The notes: a model not told the origin generated them from the letters alone. Numbered from the stretch's first letter, positions 1 through 9,200 are shown. The stretch: DNA of 64,000 bases from an uncultured Piscirickettsiaceae bacterium (GCA_913061075.1 CAJXSK010000006.1:62001-126000); one strand, 5' to 3'. A program made the numbers and translations.

Positions 1-142
1 GGCAGTGTTGCTTAAGTTCGCCTACTGTTACGCTATTGTCTGCTGTGGCCAATTGGTCCGATAGGCATGCTGTCATGCGGCTATTATCGATAGCAAACAA
101 AGGTGTGCAGAATAAAATAAGTGCGGTAATTAACGTTTTCAT
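1..142 (-). CDS. Secreted protein, N-terminal part only (possibly phospholipase A-like)
   Basis: Only the first 47 codons lie in the window; the gene runs off the left edge. It begins MKTLITALILFCTPLFA, a clear signal peptide, so the product is exported. The mature start has a Cys, an acidic stretch and then VGELKQHC. A short Cys...VxELxxxC N-terminus is common in outer-membrane phospholipase A homologues, but this is a weak resemblance and the function is unproven. It is followed by the terminator-flanked metallo-hydrolase gene on the same strand. Confidence 0.55.
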   Translation of the reverse strand, partial: MKTLITALILFCTPLFAIDNSRMTACLSDQLATADNSVTVGELKQHC

Positions 143-160
143 ATTGATTATTTGATGTAT

Positions 161-190
161 AAAAAAACGGCTGAAAAGTTCAGCCGCTTT
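161..190 (-). terminator. Rho-independent terminator of the metallo-hydrolase gene
   Basis: An 8-bp perfect stem (CGGCTGAA/TTCAGCCG) with a 3-nt loop is followed, read on the minus strand, by a run of seven T. It lies 28 bp past the stop of the metallo-hydrolase gene. Confidence 0.8.
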
Positions 191-217
191 ATTGTTATGG
201 AATATAGCTGCTTGGTG

Positions 218-1126
218 TTATTTAGGTAAGCTGTTATAAATTATTTTAATCCAATGTTCTTCATTAACAAAGCCGTCGCCCCAAGTGGTCCATTCGGTTG
301 GTAGACCGCCAAGCTGGATGTCTTCTAGTGTTTCGCCTTCGGCAGCTAAGTTTTTAACATGTTCTGTCGTGCTTTTTAACATGGCGTAATAGGCTTTAAG
401 GCCTTTCATATCAGATAAGCCGCCATGCCCCGGGATAACGAGTGCATCACTTGGTAAAGAGTCGATAATGTTGCCAATATTGCGCGTTAAGCTAAATGCA
501 TTTCCGCCAGTATCCATATCAACAAAAGGGAAAATACCGTTAAAGAAATGGTCACCTAAATGGGCGACGTTACTTTTTGGAAAATAAATAATACCATCGC
601 CATCGGTGTGGCCATTTGCATAATGAATAAATTGGATATCTTCATCATTAAAGTGAATATTAACGGCGTCCTCAAATGTAATTAACGGCCAAGCTTCTTT
701 GGGTGATGCTGGAGATTTGCCGAAGAAGTTATTTTGTTCCGCCATTAAACGCTTGCGTACATTTTTATGAGAAATGATGGTTGCGTCGCTGGAAAAATGA
801 CCATTGCTACCGGTGTGGTCGCCATGCCAGTGGGTGTTGAGTACGAAGCGCAGTTTGCCCGGATTAATATCAGCAAGAGCTGTATTTATTTTGCCAGGCA
901 TGGGGCTAAGTTGGTCATCGACTAATAGAATGCCATCCTTACCAGCCGATACGCCAATGTTGCCACCAGCAAATCCGCCCTCGCCTTCAAGCATGTAAAT
1001 ATTGCCACGTACGTGGGTGGTCTTTAAGGTGATTTTGGTAAAGTCTTGATCTAAGAACCCCGCAACGCTGGGAGTACAAAAAAAGACAAAAATTGATGCG
1101 ATAAGTAGTTTATTTGGTAATATCAT
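218..1126 (-). CDS. Secreted metallo-beta-lactamase-fold hydrolase
   Basis: 302 aa. A signal peptide (about residues 1-22) suggests a periplasmic location. The MBL-fold zinc motif HxHxDH is seen as THWHGDHTG (H99, H101, D103, H104). Further ligands fit AHLGDHFF and the late PGHG motif. Subclass B3-like and glyoxalase II-like secreted hydrolases look like this; the substrate cannot be read from the sequence. It is transcribed after the lipoprotein and DUF4202 genes on the minus strand, 20 bp from the former, and ends at a strong terminator, so the three may be one operon. Confidence 0.85.
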   Translation of the reverse strand: MILPNKLLIASIFVFFCTPSVAGFLDQDFTKITLKTTHVRGNIYMLEGEGGFAGGNIGVSAGKDGILLVDDQLSPMPGKINTALADINPGKLRFVLNTHWHGDHTGSNGHFSSDATIISHKNVRKRLMAEQNNFFGKSPASPKEAWPLITFEDAVNIHFNDEDIQFIHYANGHTDGDGIIYFPKSNVAHLGDHFFNGIFPFVDMDTGGNAFSLTRNIGNIIDSLPSDALVIPGHGGLSDMKGLKAYYAMLKSTTEHVKNLAAEGETLEDIQLGGLPTEWTTWGDGFVNEEHWIKIIYNSLPK

Positions 1127-1146
1127 AATGAGCTCTCCTTAGGTGG

Positions 1147-1758
1147 TTAAAGGTCGTCGCCTTTTGGTGCTGGGTGCCATCCAGAATACCACAGTTTTGT
1201 AGGTATTATTTCTGGCCCAATACCATTTTTATGAAACCAAGAATCAACGGCAAAAGCAGCGCCGGTTTGGGTGTCTGTCATCACGGCAGAGGTATGTGGC
1301 CAACCATTAAAGAAAAAGCCTCGGTTAATACGATGACCTTCTTTGTGAAAATTAATAAACCCGCGTTGGCGAAACAGCTTGAGATATACCGTCGTGTTGG
1401 TTGCTTCATCTACGCAATCCATCTGGTCGGTCAGGTCATGAAAAAGGGCTGCAAACGTGCCAGGTAAGTCATTTTTAGTTTGAGTAATATCGCCAATAAA
1501 GGCTTCCATTTGTGCGATGGCAAGCGATATTTGTTTCCGTTCTTGCTTTGGGGTTGTGGCCTTGGGTAAAAAGAGTGACTCAATAATAAGCCACTGCTCT
1601 TTATGGAGGGTAACAGTTTGGATTGTTTTGCAGCCATACGAATAACACACTGGAAATGATTCAATAGATTTTAAATCCTTTTGCTTGTTAAAAGAGGCGC
1701 AACCTGAAAGAGCCAGTAAGCCAGCACACGCCGATAAAAGAAGCAATAAAGGACGCAT
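1147..1758 (-). CDS. Lipoprotein of unknown function
   Basis: 203 aa. The N-terminus is a lipoprotein signal with lipobox LSGC (Cys19), so the protein is probably membrane anchored. The mature part contains two Cys (CYSYGC, about residues 38-43), another Cys in DQMDCVDEATN, and a C-terminal AFAVDSWFHKNG segment. I do not recognise a named family. Its ATG overlaps the stop of DUF4202 by one base (TAATG), which points to translational coupling. Confidence 0.75.
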   Translation of the reverse strand: MRPLLLLLSACAGLLALSGCASFNKQKDLKSIESFPVCYSYGCKTIQTVTLHKEQWLIIESLFLPKATTPKQERKQISLAIAQMEAFIGDITQTKNDLPGTFAALFHDLTDQMDCVDEATNTTVYLKLFRQRGFINFHKEGHRINRGFFFNGWPHTSAVMTDTQTGAAFAVDSWFHKNGIGPEIIPTKLWYSGWHPAPKGDDL

Positions 1759-2315
1759 TAGGCCAATGCTTTGCCAACAAGGTTCTGTAGGTGTACGGGC
1801 AACGTTAATGCTAAGGCGGCTTGATGTCCTTTATGTGACATCTTCCCCCACGTTTTTTGGACAATATCAATAACCCTTTCTTCAGAATGTTTGCTAGCAA
1901 AGGCATCAAAATAATAGTTTAAAAACACTAGGCAGGACACGTCTTCTAGCGCTTGTGATTCAGCGTCTGTTTTAAGTTTTCGTTTTTGAATAATGTGTTG
2001 TGCACGCTTAATATCGCCATTAGCATAACCGGCCTCCTGCATGGCTTCGCCCAGAATTTTTGCATGTAATTTCGCAAGGTCAGTGCGCCAGTTTAAATAA
2101 CCGTCTAAGCCTGCTGGATAGTCTTTACGTACTAACTTCCAGCGGCACACGTGTTGTGCGTAGCAAGCTAAGGTTAATGGTTCGGACGCTTGTGGCTCAA
2201 ACGCTTGCAATGTTTCTAGCATACGTTGGGAATATAAAGCCTCTGTGCTGTTTGTTGGGTCGGCGTCATTGGCTTGGTCGATGCCCTGTATTGCTGTTTG
2301 TAATGTTGATGTCAT
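1758..2315 (-). CDS. DUF4202 family protein
   Basis: 185 aa, cytosolic, no signal peptide or membrane segment. The pattern CYAQHVCRWKLVR followed by YPAGLDGYLNWR is the signature of the DUF4202 family, whose members are sometimes mislabelled as tRNA synthetase-related. No biochemical function is established. It is the promoter-proximal gene of the minus-strand group with the lipoprotein and metallo-hydrolase, and is divergent from the mddA-like gene with about 90 bp between the starts. Confidence 0.75.
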   Translation of the reverse strand: MTSTLQTAIQGIDQANDADPTNSTEALYSQRMLETLQAFEPQASEPLTLACYAQHVCRWKLVRKDYPAGLDGYLNWRTDLAKLHAKILGEAMQEAGYANGDIKRAQHIIQKRKLKTDAESQALEDVSCLVFLNYYFDAFASKHSEERVIDIVQKTWGKMSHKGHQAALALTLPVHLQNLVGKALA

Positions 2316-2405
2316 AATCTGAACTAGTTGTCTGTGTCTGTAGTGTATTATTACGTGTTATAGAATGAAAAAAAACAAGATTTATAATATTAAAGGGGAA
2401 AGGTT

Positions 2406-3128
2406 ATGAGAGCGTTAGTGATGTTATACGGGGTAGTTTGTTACTTTGCATTTTTTGTGGTGTTTGTTTACTTTATGGGGTTCGTTGGTGATGTGTTCGT
2501 GCCTGTTTCAATTTCATCAGAGGTGGAAACGTATTCACAAAATGCCTTAATGGTTAATATCGGTTTGATGTTGATGTGGGGCGTGCAACACAGTGTGATG
2601 GCGCGCGGTTGGTTTAAAGACATGATTGCTTCGGTGGTGCCGCATCATGTTGAACGCAGTACCTATTGCTTAGCATCGGCTATTGCTCTAGGTGCGTTAA
2701 TGTATTTCTGGCAACCAATGGAAGGCATTATTTGGCAAGTTGAAAACCCAATGGCTGTGAATGTGCTGTGGGGCTTTTTTGGCTTGGGTTGGGTGCTAAT
2801 TTTTGTATCAACGTTCTTAACGGATCACTTTGACTTATTTGGGTTGCGCCAGCCATGGTTACATTTTGTTAAAAAAACGTACACGCCGGTTGTGTTTACT
2901 GAAGTGCTTTTTTACCGTTGGATTCGTCACCCAATGATGCTGGGCTTGTTCATTGCATTTTGGTCGCTACCAACAATGACAGTTGGTCATTTGGTGTTCT
3001 CAATTGGCATGTCAATTTACGTGTTGGCGGGCATTCACTTTGAAGAAAGAGGTTTGGCAAGAGATTTAGGTCAAACGTATATTGATTACCAACAACGAAC
3101 GTCAAAAGTTATTCCTAAAGTTTATTAA
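2406..3128 (+). CDS. mddA: Methanethiol S-methyltransferase-like membrane protein (MddA/NnrU/ICMT fold)
   Basis: 240 aa with about five or six hydrophobic segments. The family hallmarks are GVQHSVMAR near residue 60, STFLTDHFDLFGLRQ in the middle, and the SAM-site motif RWIRHPMMLG with a late EERGLARDLG. These match MddA, the membrane enzyme that uses S-adenosylmethionine to methylate methanethiol to dimethyl sulfide, and more generally isoprenylcysteine methyltransferase-like proteins. A GGGG-AAAGG ribosome site precedes the ATG. The gene has its own terminator and stands just before the SAM-cycle operon, which fits a SAM-consuming enzyme. The exact substrate is inferred from motif similarity only. 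Confidence 0.75.
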   Translation: MRALVMLYGVVCYFAFFVVFVYFMGFVGDVFVPVSISSEVETYSQNALMVNIGLMLMWGVQHSVMARGWFKDMIASVVPHHVERSTYCLASAIALGALMYFWQPMEGIIWQVENPMAVNVLWGFFGLGWVLIFVSTFLTDHFDLFGLRQPWLHFVKKTYTPVVFTEVLFYRWIRHPMMLGLFIAFWSLPTMTVGHLVFSIGMSIYVLAGIHFEERGLARDLGQTYIDYQQRTSKVIPKVY

Positions 3129-3140
3129 GTATTAATTGTT

Positions 3141-3175
3141 CAAGGGCTTGGCATTGCTAAGCCCTTGATTTTTTT
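3141..3175 (+). terminator. Rho-independent terminator after mddA
   Basis: A 9-bp perfect stem CAAGGGCTT/AAGCCCTTG with a 9-nt loop is followed by seven T within nine bases. It separates the mddA-like gene from the riboswitch leader of metK. Confidence 0.85.
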
Positions 3176-3195
3176 GGGGCATGCTCTAAAATGCT

Positions 3196-3284
3196 CCTTC
3201 TTGAATAAGGAACGCTGCGACAGGGCTCCCCTGCTAGGCTTATTCAAGGTGTCGATTTTACATCGATTAGTTAACGGCGTTCAT
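3196..3284 (+). promoter_or_regulatory. S-adenosylhomocysteine (SAH) riboswitch
   Basis: The leader of metK has the SAH riboswitch architecture. P1 is CTTGAATAAG (3200-3209) paired with CTTATTCAAG (3239-3248). It encloses the conserved core AACGCTGCGAC, a small CAGG/CCTG hairpin and GCTAGGCT. A second small hairpin follows (3252-3266), then AACGGCGTTC (3273-3282), whose GCGTTC pairs with GAACGC (3210-3215) as the pseudoknot. The known class binds SAH and turns on SAH-recycling genes; here ahcY is the second gene. The match was made by eye, so a covariance search would be the formal test. Confidence 0.88.
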
Positions 3285-3375
3285 TATTAACAGGAAACTG
3301 AAATAGTGAGCGTGGTGTTTGGATGATTAAGTTCTTAATCATTCATCGGTAAGAATTCACTCAACCTATTTTCAG

Positions 3376-3399
3376 TGCCTATTTTTATAATGAGGCAGG
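3376..3399 (+). promoter_or_regulatory. Hairpin over the metK ribosome-binding site (possible expression platform)
   Basis: TGCCT (3376-3380) can pair with AGGCA (3393-3397), which holds most of the purine-rich Shine-Dalgarno stretch GAGGCAGG before the metK ATG at 3406. Upstream, ACTGAAATAG (about 3297-3306) can pair with CTATTTTCAGT (3366-3376) with one bulge, competing for the edge of the same element. This could let the riboswitch control translation; it is an inference from base pairing. Confidence 0.45.
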
Positions 3400-3405
3400 T
3401 TTATT

Positions 3406-4569
3406 ATGAGCAAAAATTTTATTTTTACATCTGAGTCGGTGTCTGAAGGGCACCCAGATAAAGTAGCGGATCAAATATCGGATGCGATGTTGGATGCGTT
3501 GTTAGCACAAGACCCGGCATCGCGTGTTGCGGTTGAAACCATGGTCAAAACTGGCATGGTTATTTTAGCTGGCGAAGTGACCACTGATGCGTGGGTGGAT
3601 ACCGAAGAACTGGTTAGGCAAGTGGTCAAAGATATCGGTTACGACAAGCCGGAAATTGGTTTTGACTGGCAAAGTTGTGCGGTATTGAATGCGATTGGTA
3701 AACAATCCCACGATATTGCTATTGGTGTTGATGATAGCGATGACCATGAGCAAGGTGCGGGTGACCAAGGTTTAATGTTCGGTTACGCTTGTGATGAAAC
3801 AGACGTGCTGATGCCAGCGCCAATCACGTATTCACATTTATTGGTACAGCGCCAAGCAGAAGTGCGCAAAAATGGCACGCTACCTTGGTTGCGTCCCGAT
3901 GCAAAAAGTCAATTGACATTCCGTTACGAGAATAACAAACCAGTTGGTGTTGAGGCGGTTGTTTTATCAACCCAGCATGCGCCAGATATTAGCTTAAAAG
4001 ACTTGCGCGAAGCGGTCGTTGAAGAAATCATCAAGCCAGTGTTGCCAGAAGAATGGTTTGCAGGCTGTAAGGCTGAAAACATTCACATTAACCCAACCGG
4101 GCAATTTATTATTGGTGGCCCCGTGGGTGACTGTGGTTTAACTGGGCGTAAGATTATTGTGGATACGTATGGCGGCATGGCTCGCCATGGTGGGGGTGCT
4201 TTTTCTGGCAAAGACCCTAGCAAAGTGGATCGGTCTGCTGCGTACATGGGTCGATATGTCGCTAAAAACATCGTTGCGGCTGGTTTAGCGTCTCGTTGTG
4301 AAATTCAAGTGTCGTATGCTATTGGTGTACCAAAGCCGACGTCAATTTCGGTTGAAACATTTGGTACAGAAACGATACCAAGCGCAAAAATTGAAACGCT
4401 AATTAGCGAATACTTTGATTTGCGCCCTAAAGCATTAATTGCTGAACTGGACTTATTGCGTCCAATTTACCAACAAACTGCGGCGTATGGCCATTTTGGC
4501 CGTGAACTTCCTGATTTCACATGGGAACGTACCGGTAAAGCAGACTTATTACGCGACGAAGCGAAATAA
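3406..4569 (+). CDS. metK: S-adenosylmethionine synthetase
   Basis: 387 aa, full length. Makes SAM from methionine and ATP. Hallmarks are [20 protein letters not shown] at the N-terminus, the [12 protein letters not shown] motif near residue 119, the P-loop-like [18 protein letters not shown] and the C-terminal HFG segment. It is the first gene behind the SAH riboswitch and is followed after 30 bp by ahcY and then metF, so synthesis and recycling of the methyl-donor cycle are co-transcribed. Confidence 0.97.
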   Translation: MSKNFIFTSESVSEGHPDKVADQISDAMLDALLAQDPASRVAVETMVKTGMVILAGEVTTDAWVDTEELVRQVVKDIGYDKPEIGFDWQSCAVLNAIGKQSHDIAIGVDDSDDHEQGAGDQGLMFGYACDETDVLMPAPITYSHLLVQRQAEVRKNGTLPWLRPDAKSQLTFRYENNKPVGVEAVVLSTQHAPDISLKDLREAVVEEIIKPVLPEEWFAGCKAENIHINPTGQFIIGGPVGDCGLTGRKIIVDTYGGMARHGGGAFSGKDPSKVDRSAAYMGRYVAKNIVAAGLASRCEIQVSYAIGVPKPTSISVETFGTETIPSAKIETLISEYFDLRPKALIAELDLLRPIYQQTAAYGHFGRELPDFTWERTGKADLLRDEAK

Positions 4570-4599
4570 CCTACATAACAAACAATACGAGAGATAACT

Positions 4600-6003
4600 A
4601 TGAGTTTTACAGATTATAAAGTAGCCGATATGTCATTGGCGGAATGGGGCCATAAAGAAATATCAATTGCAGAAAGTGAAATGCCGGGTTTAATGGCGTT
4701 ATGTGAAGAGTTTGGAGAAAGCAAACCATTGGCAGGCGCACGCGTTGCCGGTAGTTTGCACATGACGATTCAAACAGCGGTTTTGATTAAAACATTGGTT
4801 GCCTTAGGTGCCGAAGTACGTTGGTGTTCATGTAACATTTTCTCTACGCAAGACCACGCAGCGGCAGCGATTGCAGATTTAAATATCCCTGTGTTTGCTT
4901 GGAAAGGCGAAACCATCGAAGAATATTGGTGGTGTACAGAAAAAATGATGACATGGCCAGATGGCCAAGAAGCGAACATGATTCTTGATGATGGCGGCGA
5001 TGCAACCTTGCTATTACACAAAGGTGTTGAATTTGAAAAAGCTGGCGCAGTGCCAGATGCCAAAGCGAGCGATAACGAAGAATACGTAGCGATTCTTGAG
5101 GTGTTACGTCGTAATTTACCGGTTGCGCCAACGAGATGGCAAAACATGGCGGACAGTGTTAAAGGTGTCACAGAAGAAACCACGACAGGTGTTCACCGTT
5201 TGTATCAAATGCAAGAAGCGGGTGAATTATTGTTTCCAGCAATGAACGTGAATGATTCTGTTACAAAAAGTAAATTCGATAATTTATACGGCTGCCGTGA
5301 GTCCTTGTTGGACGGTATCAAGCGAGCAACAGACGTGATGATTGCCGGCAAAATTGCGGTGGTTGTGGGTTACGGCGACGTGGGCAAAGGCTGTGCGCAA
5401 GCATTTAAAGGCATGGGCGCGAGTGTTTGGGTCACTGAAGTTGACCCTATTTGTGCATTACAAGCGGCAATGGAAGGCTATCGTGTGGTACGTATGGATG
5501 ACGTGGCGAACCAAGGCGATATTTTTGTAACCACTACGGGTAACTTGGGCGTGATTAACCATGATCACATGATCGCTATGAAGAACGAAGCGATTGTATG
5601 TAACATTGGCCATTTTGATTCAGAAATCGATATTGCTTCTTTAGAGCAATATGAATGGGAAGAGGTGAAGCCTCAGGTAGATCACATAATTTTCCCAGAC
5701 GGCAAACGCATTACATTATTAGCGAAAGGTCGCTTAGTAAACTTAGGCTGTGCAACAGGCCACCCTAGTTTCGTGATGTCGGCATCGTTTACTAACCAAG
5801 TGATGGCGCAAATCGAGTTTTTCACTAATGGTGAGAGCTATAAAAATGAAGTCTACGTGTTGCCTAAAACACTGGATGAAAAAGTTGCGCGCTTGCACCT
5901 AGAAAAAATTGGTGTAAATTTAACCGAGCTATCGCAAGAACAAGCGGACTACATTAACGTGCCTGTAGAAGGACCATATAAACCACACCATTATCGCTAT
6001 TAA
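4600..6003 (+). CDS. ahcY: Adenosylhomocysteinase (SAH hydrolase)
   Basis: 467 aa, with the roughly 40-residue insertion typical of the longer bacterial form. It splits SAH to homocysteine and adenosine, removing the inhibitor of SAM-dependent methyltransferases. Visible motifs are the substrate-domain segment [13 protein letters not shown], the NAD-binding [11 protein letters not shown] near residue 260, and the C-terminal PYKPHHYRY ending. It lies between metK and metF, two bases from metF, and is the expected regulatory target of the upstream SAH riboswitch. Confidence 0.97.
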   Translation: MSFTDYKVADMSLAEWGHKEISIAESEMPGLMALCEEFGESKPLAGARVAGSLHMTIQTAVLIKTLVALGAEVRWCSCNIFSTQDHAAAAIADLNIPVFAWKGETIEEYWWCTEKMMTWPDGQEANMILDDGGDATLLLHKGVEFEKAGAVPDAKASDNEEYVAILEVLRRNLPVAPTRWQNMADSVKGVTEETTTGVHRLYQMQEAGELLFPAMNVNDSVTKSKFDNLYGCRESLLDGIKRATDVMIAGKIAVVVGYGDVGKGCAQAFKGMGASVWVTEVDPICALQAAMEGYRVVRMDDVANQGDIFVTTTGNLGVINHDHMIAMKNEAIVCNIGHFDSEIDIASLEQYEWEEVKPQVDHIIFPDGKRITLLAKGRLVNLGCATGHPSFVMSASFTNQVMAQIEFFTNGESYKNEVYVLPKTLDEKVARLHLEKIGVNLTELSQEQADYINVPVEGPYKPHHYRY

Positions 6004-6005
6004 AT

Positions 6006-6854
6006 ATGAGTTTAGAACCATTCCAAAAAGTTAGTTTCGAGTTTTATCCGCCTAAAACGGAAGAAGGTCGGATTAAGCTTTTAAATGTAAGTAAAACGCT
6101 GGGTCAACTGGACCCAGCGTATTTCTCTGTGACCTTTGGTGCGGGTGGTAGTACGCAACAAGGCACGTTAGATACTGTGCTAGATATAAAACAGCAAGGT
6201 TTTTCAGCAGCGCCACACTTATCGTGTGTAGGGTCGACCAAAGAAAACATTCGCGCCATTTTAGGCAACTATAAACGTAACGGCATTGATCGAATTGTTG
6301 CGCTGCGTGGGGACATTCCATCAGGTACGCTAGACGCAGGTGAGTTTCGTTACGCAAATGAACTGGTCGGCTTTATTCGTGATGAAACGGGCGATCATTT
6401 TAATATCGAAGTGGCGGCCTACCCAGAAATACACCCACAAGCTGAAAACGCACATAAGGACTTAGCTAACTTTAAGCAAAAAATTGAGGCGGGCGCGAAC
6501 AGCGCGATTACCCAATACTTTTTCAACTTCGAATCATATGTTAGATTTGTTGAAGATTGTGACAAGATGGGGCTATATGTGCCGATTGTGCCAGGAATTA
6601 TGCCAATAACGAATTATTCACAATTGGCGAGGTTCTCCGATATGTGTGGCGCAGAAATACCACGTTGGATCCGTAAACGCTTAGAGGGTTTTGCGGATGA
6701 TCGCGAGTCAATCAAAGCATTTGGCGCGGATGTGGTGAGCGAATTGTGCCAATCACTATTAGATTACGGTAGCCCCGGCTTACATTTTTATAGCATGAAC
6801 CAATCAGAAGCCAGTTTGGTTATCTGTAACAATTTAGGTATTAAGCCAGTATGA
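6006..6854 (+). CDS. metF: 5,10-methylenetetrahydrofolate reductase
   Basis: 282 aa, usual length for MetF. A flavin enzyme reducing methylene-THF to 5-methyl-THF, the methyl donor for remaking methionine from homocysteine. Family motifs include FEFYPPK at the N-terminus, VTFGAGGSTQ, RGDIP, EVAAYPEIHPQA, ANSAITQYFF and a C-terminal GLHFYSMN. The gene starts 2 bp after ahcY and overlaps ycgL by 4 bp (ATGA), so it is part of the SAH-riboswitch operon. Confidence 0.96.
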   Translation: MSLEPFQKVSFEFYPPKTEEGRIKLLNVSKTLGQLDPAYFSVTFGAGGSTQQGTLDTVLDIKQQGFSAAPHLSCVGSTKENIRAILGNYKRNGIDRIVALRGDIPSGTLDAGEFRYANELVGFIRDETGDHFNIEVAAYPEIHPQAENAHKDLANFKQKIEAGANSAITQYFFNFESYVRFVEDCDKMGLYVPIVPGIMPITNYSQLARFSDMCGAEIPRWIRKRLEGFADDRESIKAFGADVVSELCQSLLDYGSPGLHFYSMNQSEASLVICNNLGIKPV

Positions 6855-7147
6855 CGGACGAAAAAATAGTCTCTTGCGCCATTTATAAAACAGTCAAGCG
6901 AGACGGTTTGTATTTGTACGTGAAAGAACAAAATGAGTTTTCTGATGTGCCAGACGAAGTGATGCAACAGTTCTCTAAACCTGAGCATGTGTTTGATTTA
7001 GAGTTGTCAGTCAGCAGACCTTTAGCACGTGCTGACGTGTTGGTCGTGATGAAGAACCTTGAAACAAAGGGGTTCTATTTACAAATGCCCCCTAAACTTG
7101 AAGACCCGATTGATACGATAACCTTACCGGACAGCTTGCACGGCTAA
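6851..7147 (+). CDS. ycgL: YcgL domain protein
   Basis: 98 aa, cytosolic. The pattern CAIYKTVKRDGLYLYV followed by LARADVLVVM and KGFYLQMPP is the YcgL (DUF1315) family signature. Function is not established. It overlaps the end of metF by 4 bp and sits 2 bp before rsmE. Confidence 0.85.
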   Translation: MTDEKIVSCAIYKTVKRDGLYLYVKEQNEFSDVPDEVMQQFSKPEHVFDLELSVSRPLARADVLVVMKNLETKGFYLQMPPKLEDPIDTITLPDSLHG

Positions 7148-7149
7148 CT

Positions 7150-7881
7150 ATGCGCATTTCTCGCCTGTATGTTGATCAGACGTTAGCAGAAGGGATGATG
7201 TTGCAACTTGATCCAGACGCAGCTCATTATCTACGCAATGTTTTAAGGCTAAAAAAAGGCTTCCAACTAACGGTTTTTAATGGTCAAGGTGGGGAGTATT
7301 CTGCGACGGTATCAGGTGTTAATCGAAAAGCGGTTGAGATTCATGTGAACACTTGGGAAAACGTAAATATCGAGTCACCGTTAGCCATCGAACTGGGATT
7401 AAGTGTGTCGCGTGGTGAACGTATGGACGTGGCCATTCAAAAGGCTACTGAATTAGGAGTCACAACAATCACGCCCATTATTACTCAACACTGTGTCGTT
7501 AAGCTCACGGAAGAACGCCGGCTTCAGCGCCACCAACATTGGCAGAATATTGTTTACCGAGCCTGTGAACAATGTGGCCGCAATGTTCCGCCAACATTAA
7601 ATGTAACGACCGACTTAGCACAATGGCTAGATGGAGATTTGTCTACTAGTCGAATCATTTTTGAACCAGGCAAAAATGATTCGTTAAAAACGCACGACCA
7701 GCCGAGCGATGGTGTTGCTGTGTTAATTGGCCCAGAAGGCGGTTTTTCAGAACAAGAAGTGTTGGATGCAGAACATGCAAGCTTTTCAGCACTAGGCTTT
7801 GGCCCCAGAGTTGTGAGAAATGAAACAGCTGCGATAGCTTCTATTGCAGCAATGCAGGTGCTTTGGGGAGATATGGGCTAA
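7150..7881 (+). CDS. rsmE: 16S rRNA (uracil-1498-N3)-methyltransferase RsmE
   Basis: 243 aa, SPOUT-class SAM-dependent methyltransferase that modifies U1498 of 16S rRNA. Seen are the N-terminal PUA-like part, RGERMDVAIQKATELGV, the SAM-knot motif LIGPEGGFSEQE near residue 193, and the closing LGPRVVRNETAA-type segment (GFGPRVVRNETAAIAS). As the last gene of the metK operon it is itself a user of SAM. Its 3' end overlaps the convergent nhaA by 4 bp. Confidence 0.94.
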   Translation: MRISRLYVDQTLAEGMMLQLDPDAAHYLRNVLRLKKGFQLTVFNGQGGEYSATVSGVNRKAVEIHVNTWENVNIESPLAIELGLSVSRGERMDVAIQKATELGVTTITPIITQHCVVKLTEERRLQRHQHWQNIVYRACEQCGRNVPPTLNVTTDLAQWLDGDLSTSRIIFEPGKNDSLKTHDQPSDGVAVLIGPEGGFSEQEVLDAEHASFSALGFGPRVVRNETAAIASIAAMQVLWGDMG

Positions 7882-9092
7882 GGCTCTTCCCCCCCTTTAT
7901 CTTGGATCTCCAAGATTGGTTTTTTAATTCTCTTCAAAACAAAATAGCCAATAATGCCGGAGGCAAATGAGCCTATTAGAACAGCGAGTTTTTCTGTGTA
8001 TTGATATTGCAAAGGGTCTTCAAAGGCTAAGCTAGCGACAAACAAGCTCATCGTAAATCCTATGCCAGTTAAAATGGAGGCCCCATAGATGTGAGTCCAT
8101 GTGCAACCGTTGGGTAGCTCTGCAATTTTTAATTTAATAGCTAACCAGCTGAAACCAAATACGCCTAATTGTTTACCAAAAAACAATCCGAACATGATGC
8201 CCAATGGAACACCACCAGTCATTTGATCAAGTGATATTTTTGTAACATCAACGCCAGCGTTAGCAAAGGCGAACAGTGGCAAGATAAAAAAGGCCACCCA
8301 GTAGTGTAAACCTTGTTCCACCACCCTCAGAGGATAAACGGTTTGTTGATCGCTTTTTCCGACCATTGGTATGGTGAACGCTAAAGCGACTCCAGCTAAT
8401 GTGGCATGAACGCCAGATTTCAGTACGCTAATCCAAAGCACTGTGCCAACAATAAAAAAGGCGGCTTTTTTTGCAACGCCAAGTAAATTCATTGCAATTA
8501 AAACGCCAAGTGAAACAAAGGCAATGGTTATAGAAAGCACGGATAGTTCATTTGTGTAAAACAACGCAATGATGACGATAGCCCCTAAATCATCAATGAT
8601 GGCGAGTGTCATTAAGAAAAGTTTTAGGGATATAGGCGCTCTATTGCCAAGCAACGATAAAACACCTAAGGCAAATGCGATGTCGGTAGCGGTAGGTATT
8701 GCCCAACCTTTAGATGCGAGGCTATCGTGTTGGTTGAACGCCAAATAGACGACAGCAGGCACAGCCATGCCGCCAATAGCTGCAATGACTGGTAATAAAA
8801 CTTTTTTTACAGATGATAATTGGCCTCTTAAAACTTCCCGCTTGACTTCAAGGCCAATGAGTAAAAAGAAAAGAGACATTAAGCCATCGTTTATCCAGTG
8901 ATGAAGTGATTTATCTAGCGACAATGAACCCACTCGGATTTCGACTGGAATATGCAAAAAATATTCATACACAGGTGACATGAACGTATTACTCAGTAGT
9001 AACGCTAACAAAGTAGCGATGACTAGTAAGATGCCACCCGATGACTCCTTTTTGATGAATTCTTCAATGGTTGTTTGCATAACTGTGTTCAA
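7878..9092 (-). CDS. nhaA: Na+/H+ antiporter NhaA
   Basis: 404 aa, about 12 membrane helices. Exchanges cytoplasmic sodium for external protons for pH and salt homeostasis. NhaA hallmarks are the early HHWINDGLMSLFFLLIGLE, then PTATDIAFALGVL and LAIIDDLGAI, the latter carrying the paired transport aspartates, and GFTMSLFVASLAF near the end. It ends convergently with rsmE. No NhaR-type regulator is visible next to it. Confidence 0.95.
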   Translation of the reverse strand: MNTVMQTTIEEFIKKESSGGILLVIATLLALLLSNTFMSPVYEYFLHIPVEIRVGSLSLDKSLHHWINDGLMSLFFLLIGLEVKREVLRGQLSSVKKVLLPVIAAIGGMAVPAVVYLAFNQHDSLASKGWAIPTATDIAFALGVLSLLGNRAPISLKLFLMTLAIIDDLGAIVIIALFYTNELSVLSITIAFVSLGVLIAMNLLGVAKKAAFFIVGTVLWISVLKSGVHATLAGVALAFTIPMVGKSDQQTVYPLRVVEQGLHYWVAFFILPLFAFANAGVDVTKISLDQMTGGVPLGIMFGLFFGKQLGVFGFSWLAIKLKIAELPNGCTWTHIYGASILTGIGFTMSLFVASLAFEDPLQYQYTEKLAVLIGSFASGIIGYFVLKRIKKPILEIQDKGGEEP

Positions 9093-9146
9093 ATAGTGTT
9101 CAAGGTTTGATAGTTTAATGTAAAAATTGATGCAGGGCTTTAAGAG

Positions 9147-9166
9147 TTGTTTAAAATGTTAAACAA
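9147..9166. repeat. 20-bp inverted repeat upstream of gshB
   Basis: TTGTTTAA and TTAAACAA form a perfect 8-bp inverted repeat around AATG, 35 bp before the gshB start in the nhaA-gshB divergent region. It could be an operator, but no T run follows, so it is not a normal terminator. Confidence 0.4.
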
Positions 9167-9200
9167 ATAAAGAGGTTGAGGTTCATATGATGGAGAAACC

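Noticed and set aside
4770-5183. 137-aa minus-strand frame inside ahcY
   Set aside because: It mirrors the codon pattern of ahcY, has no ribosome site and no family signature.
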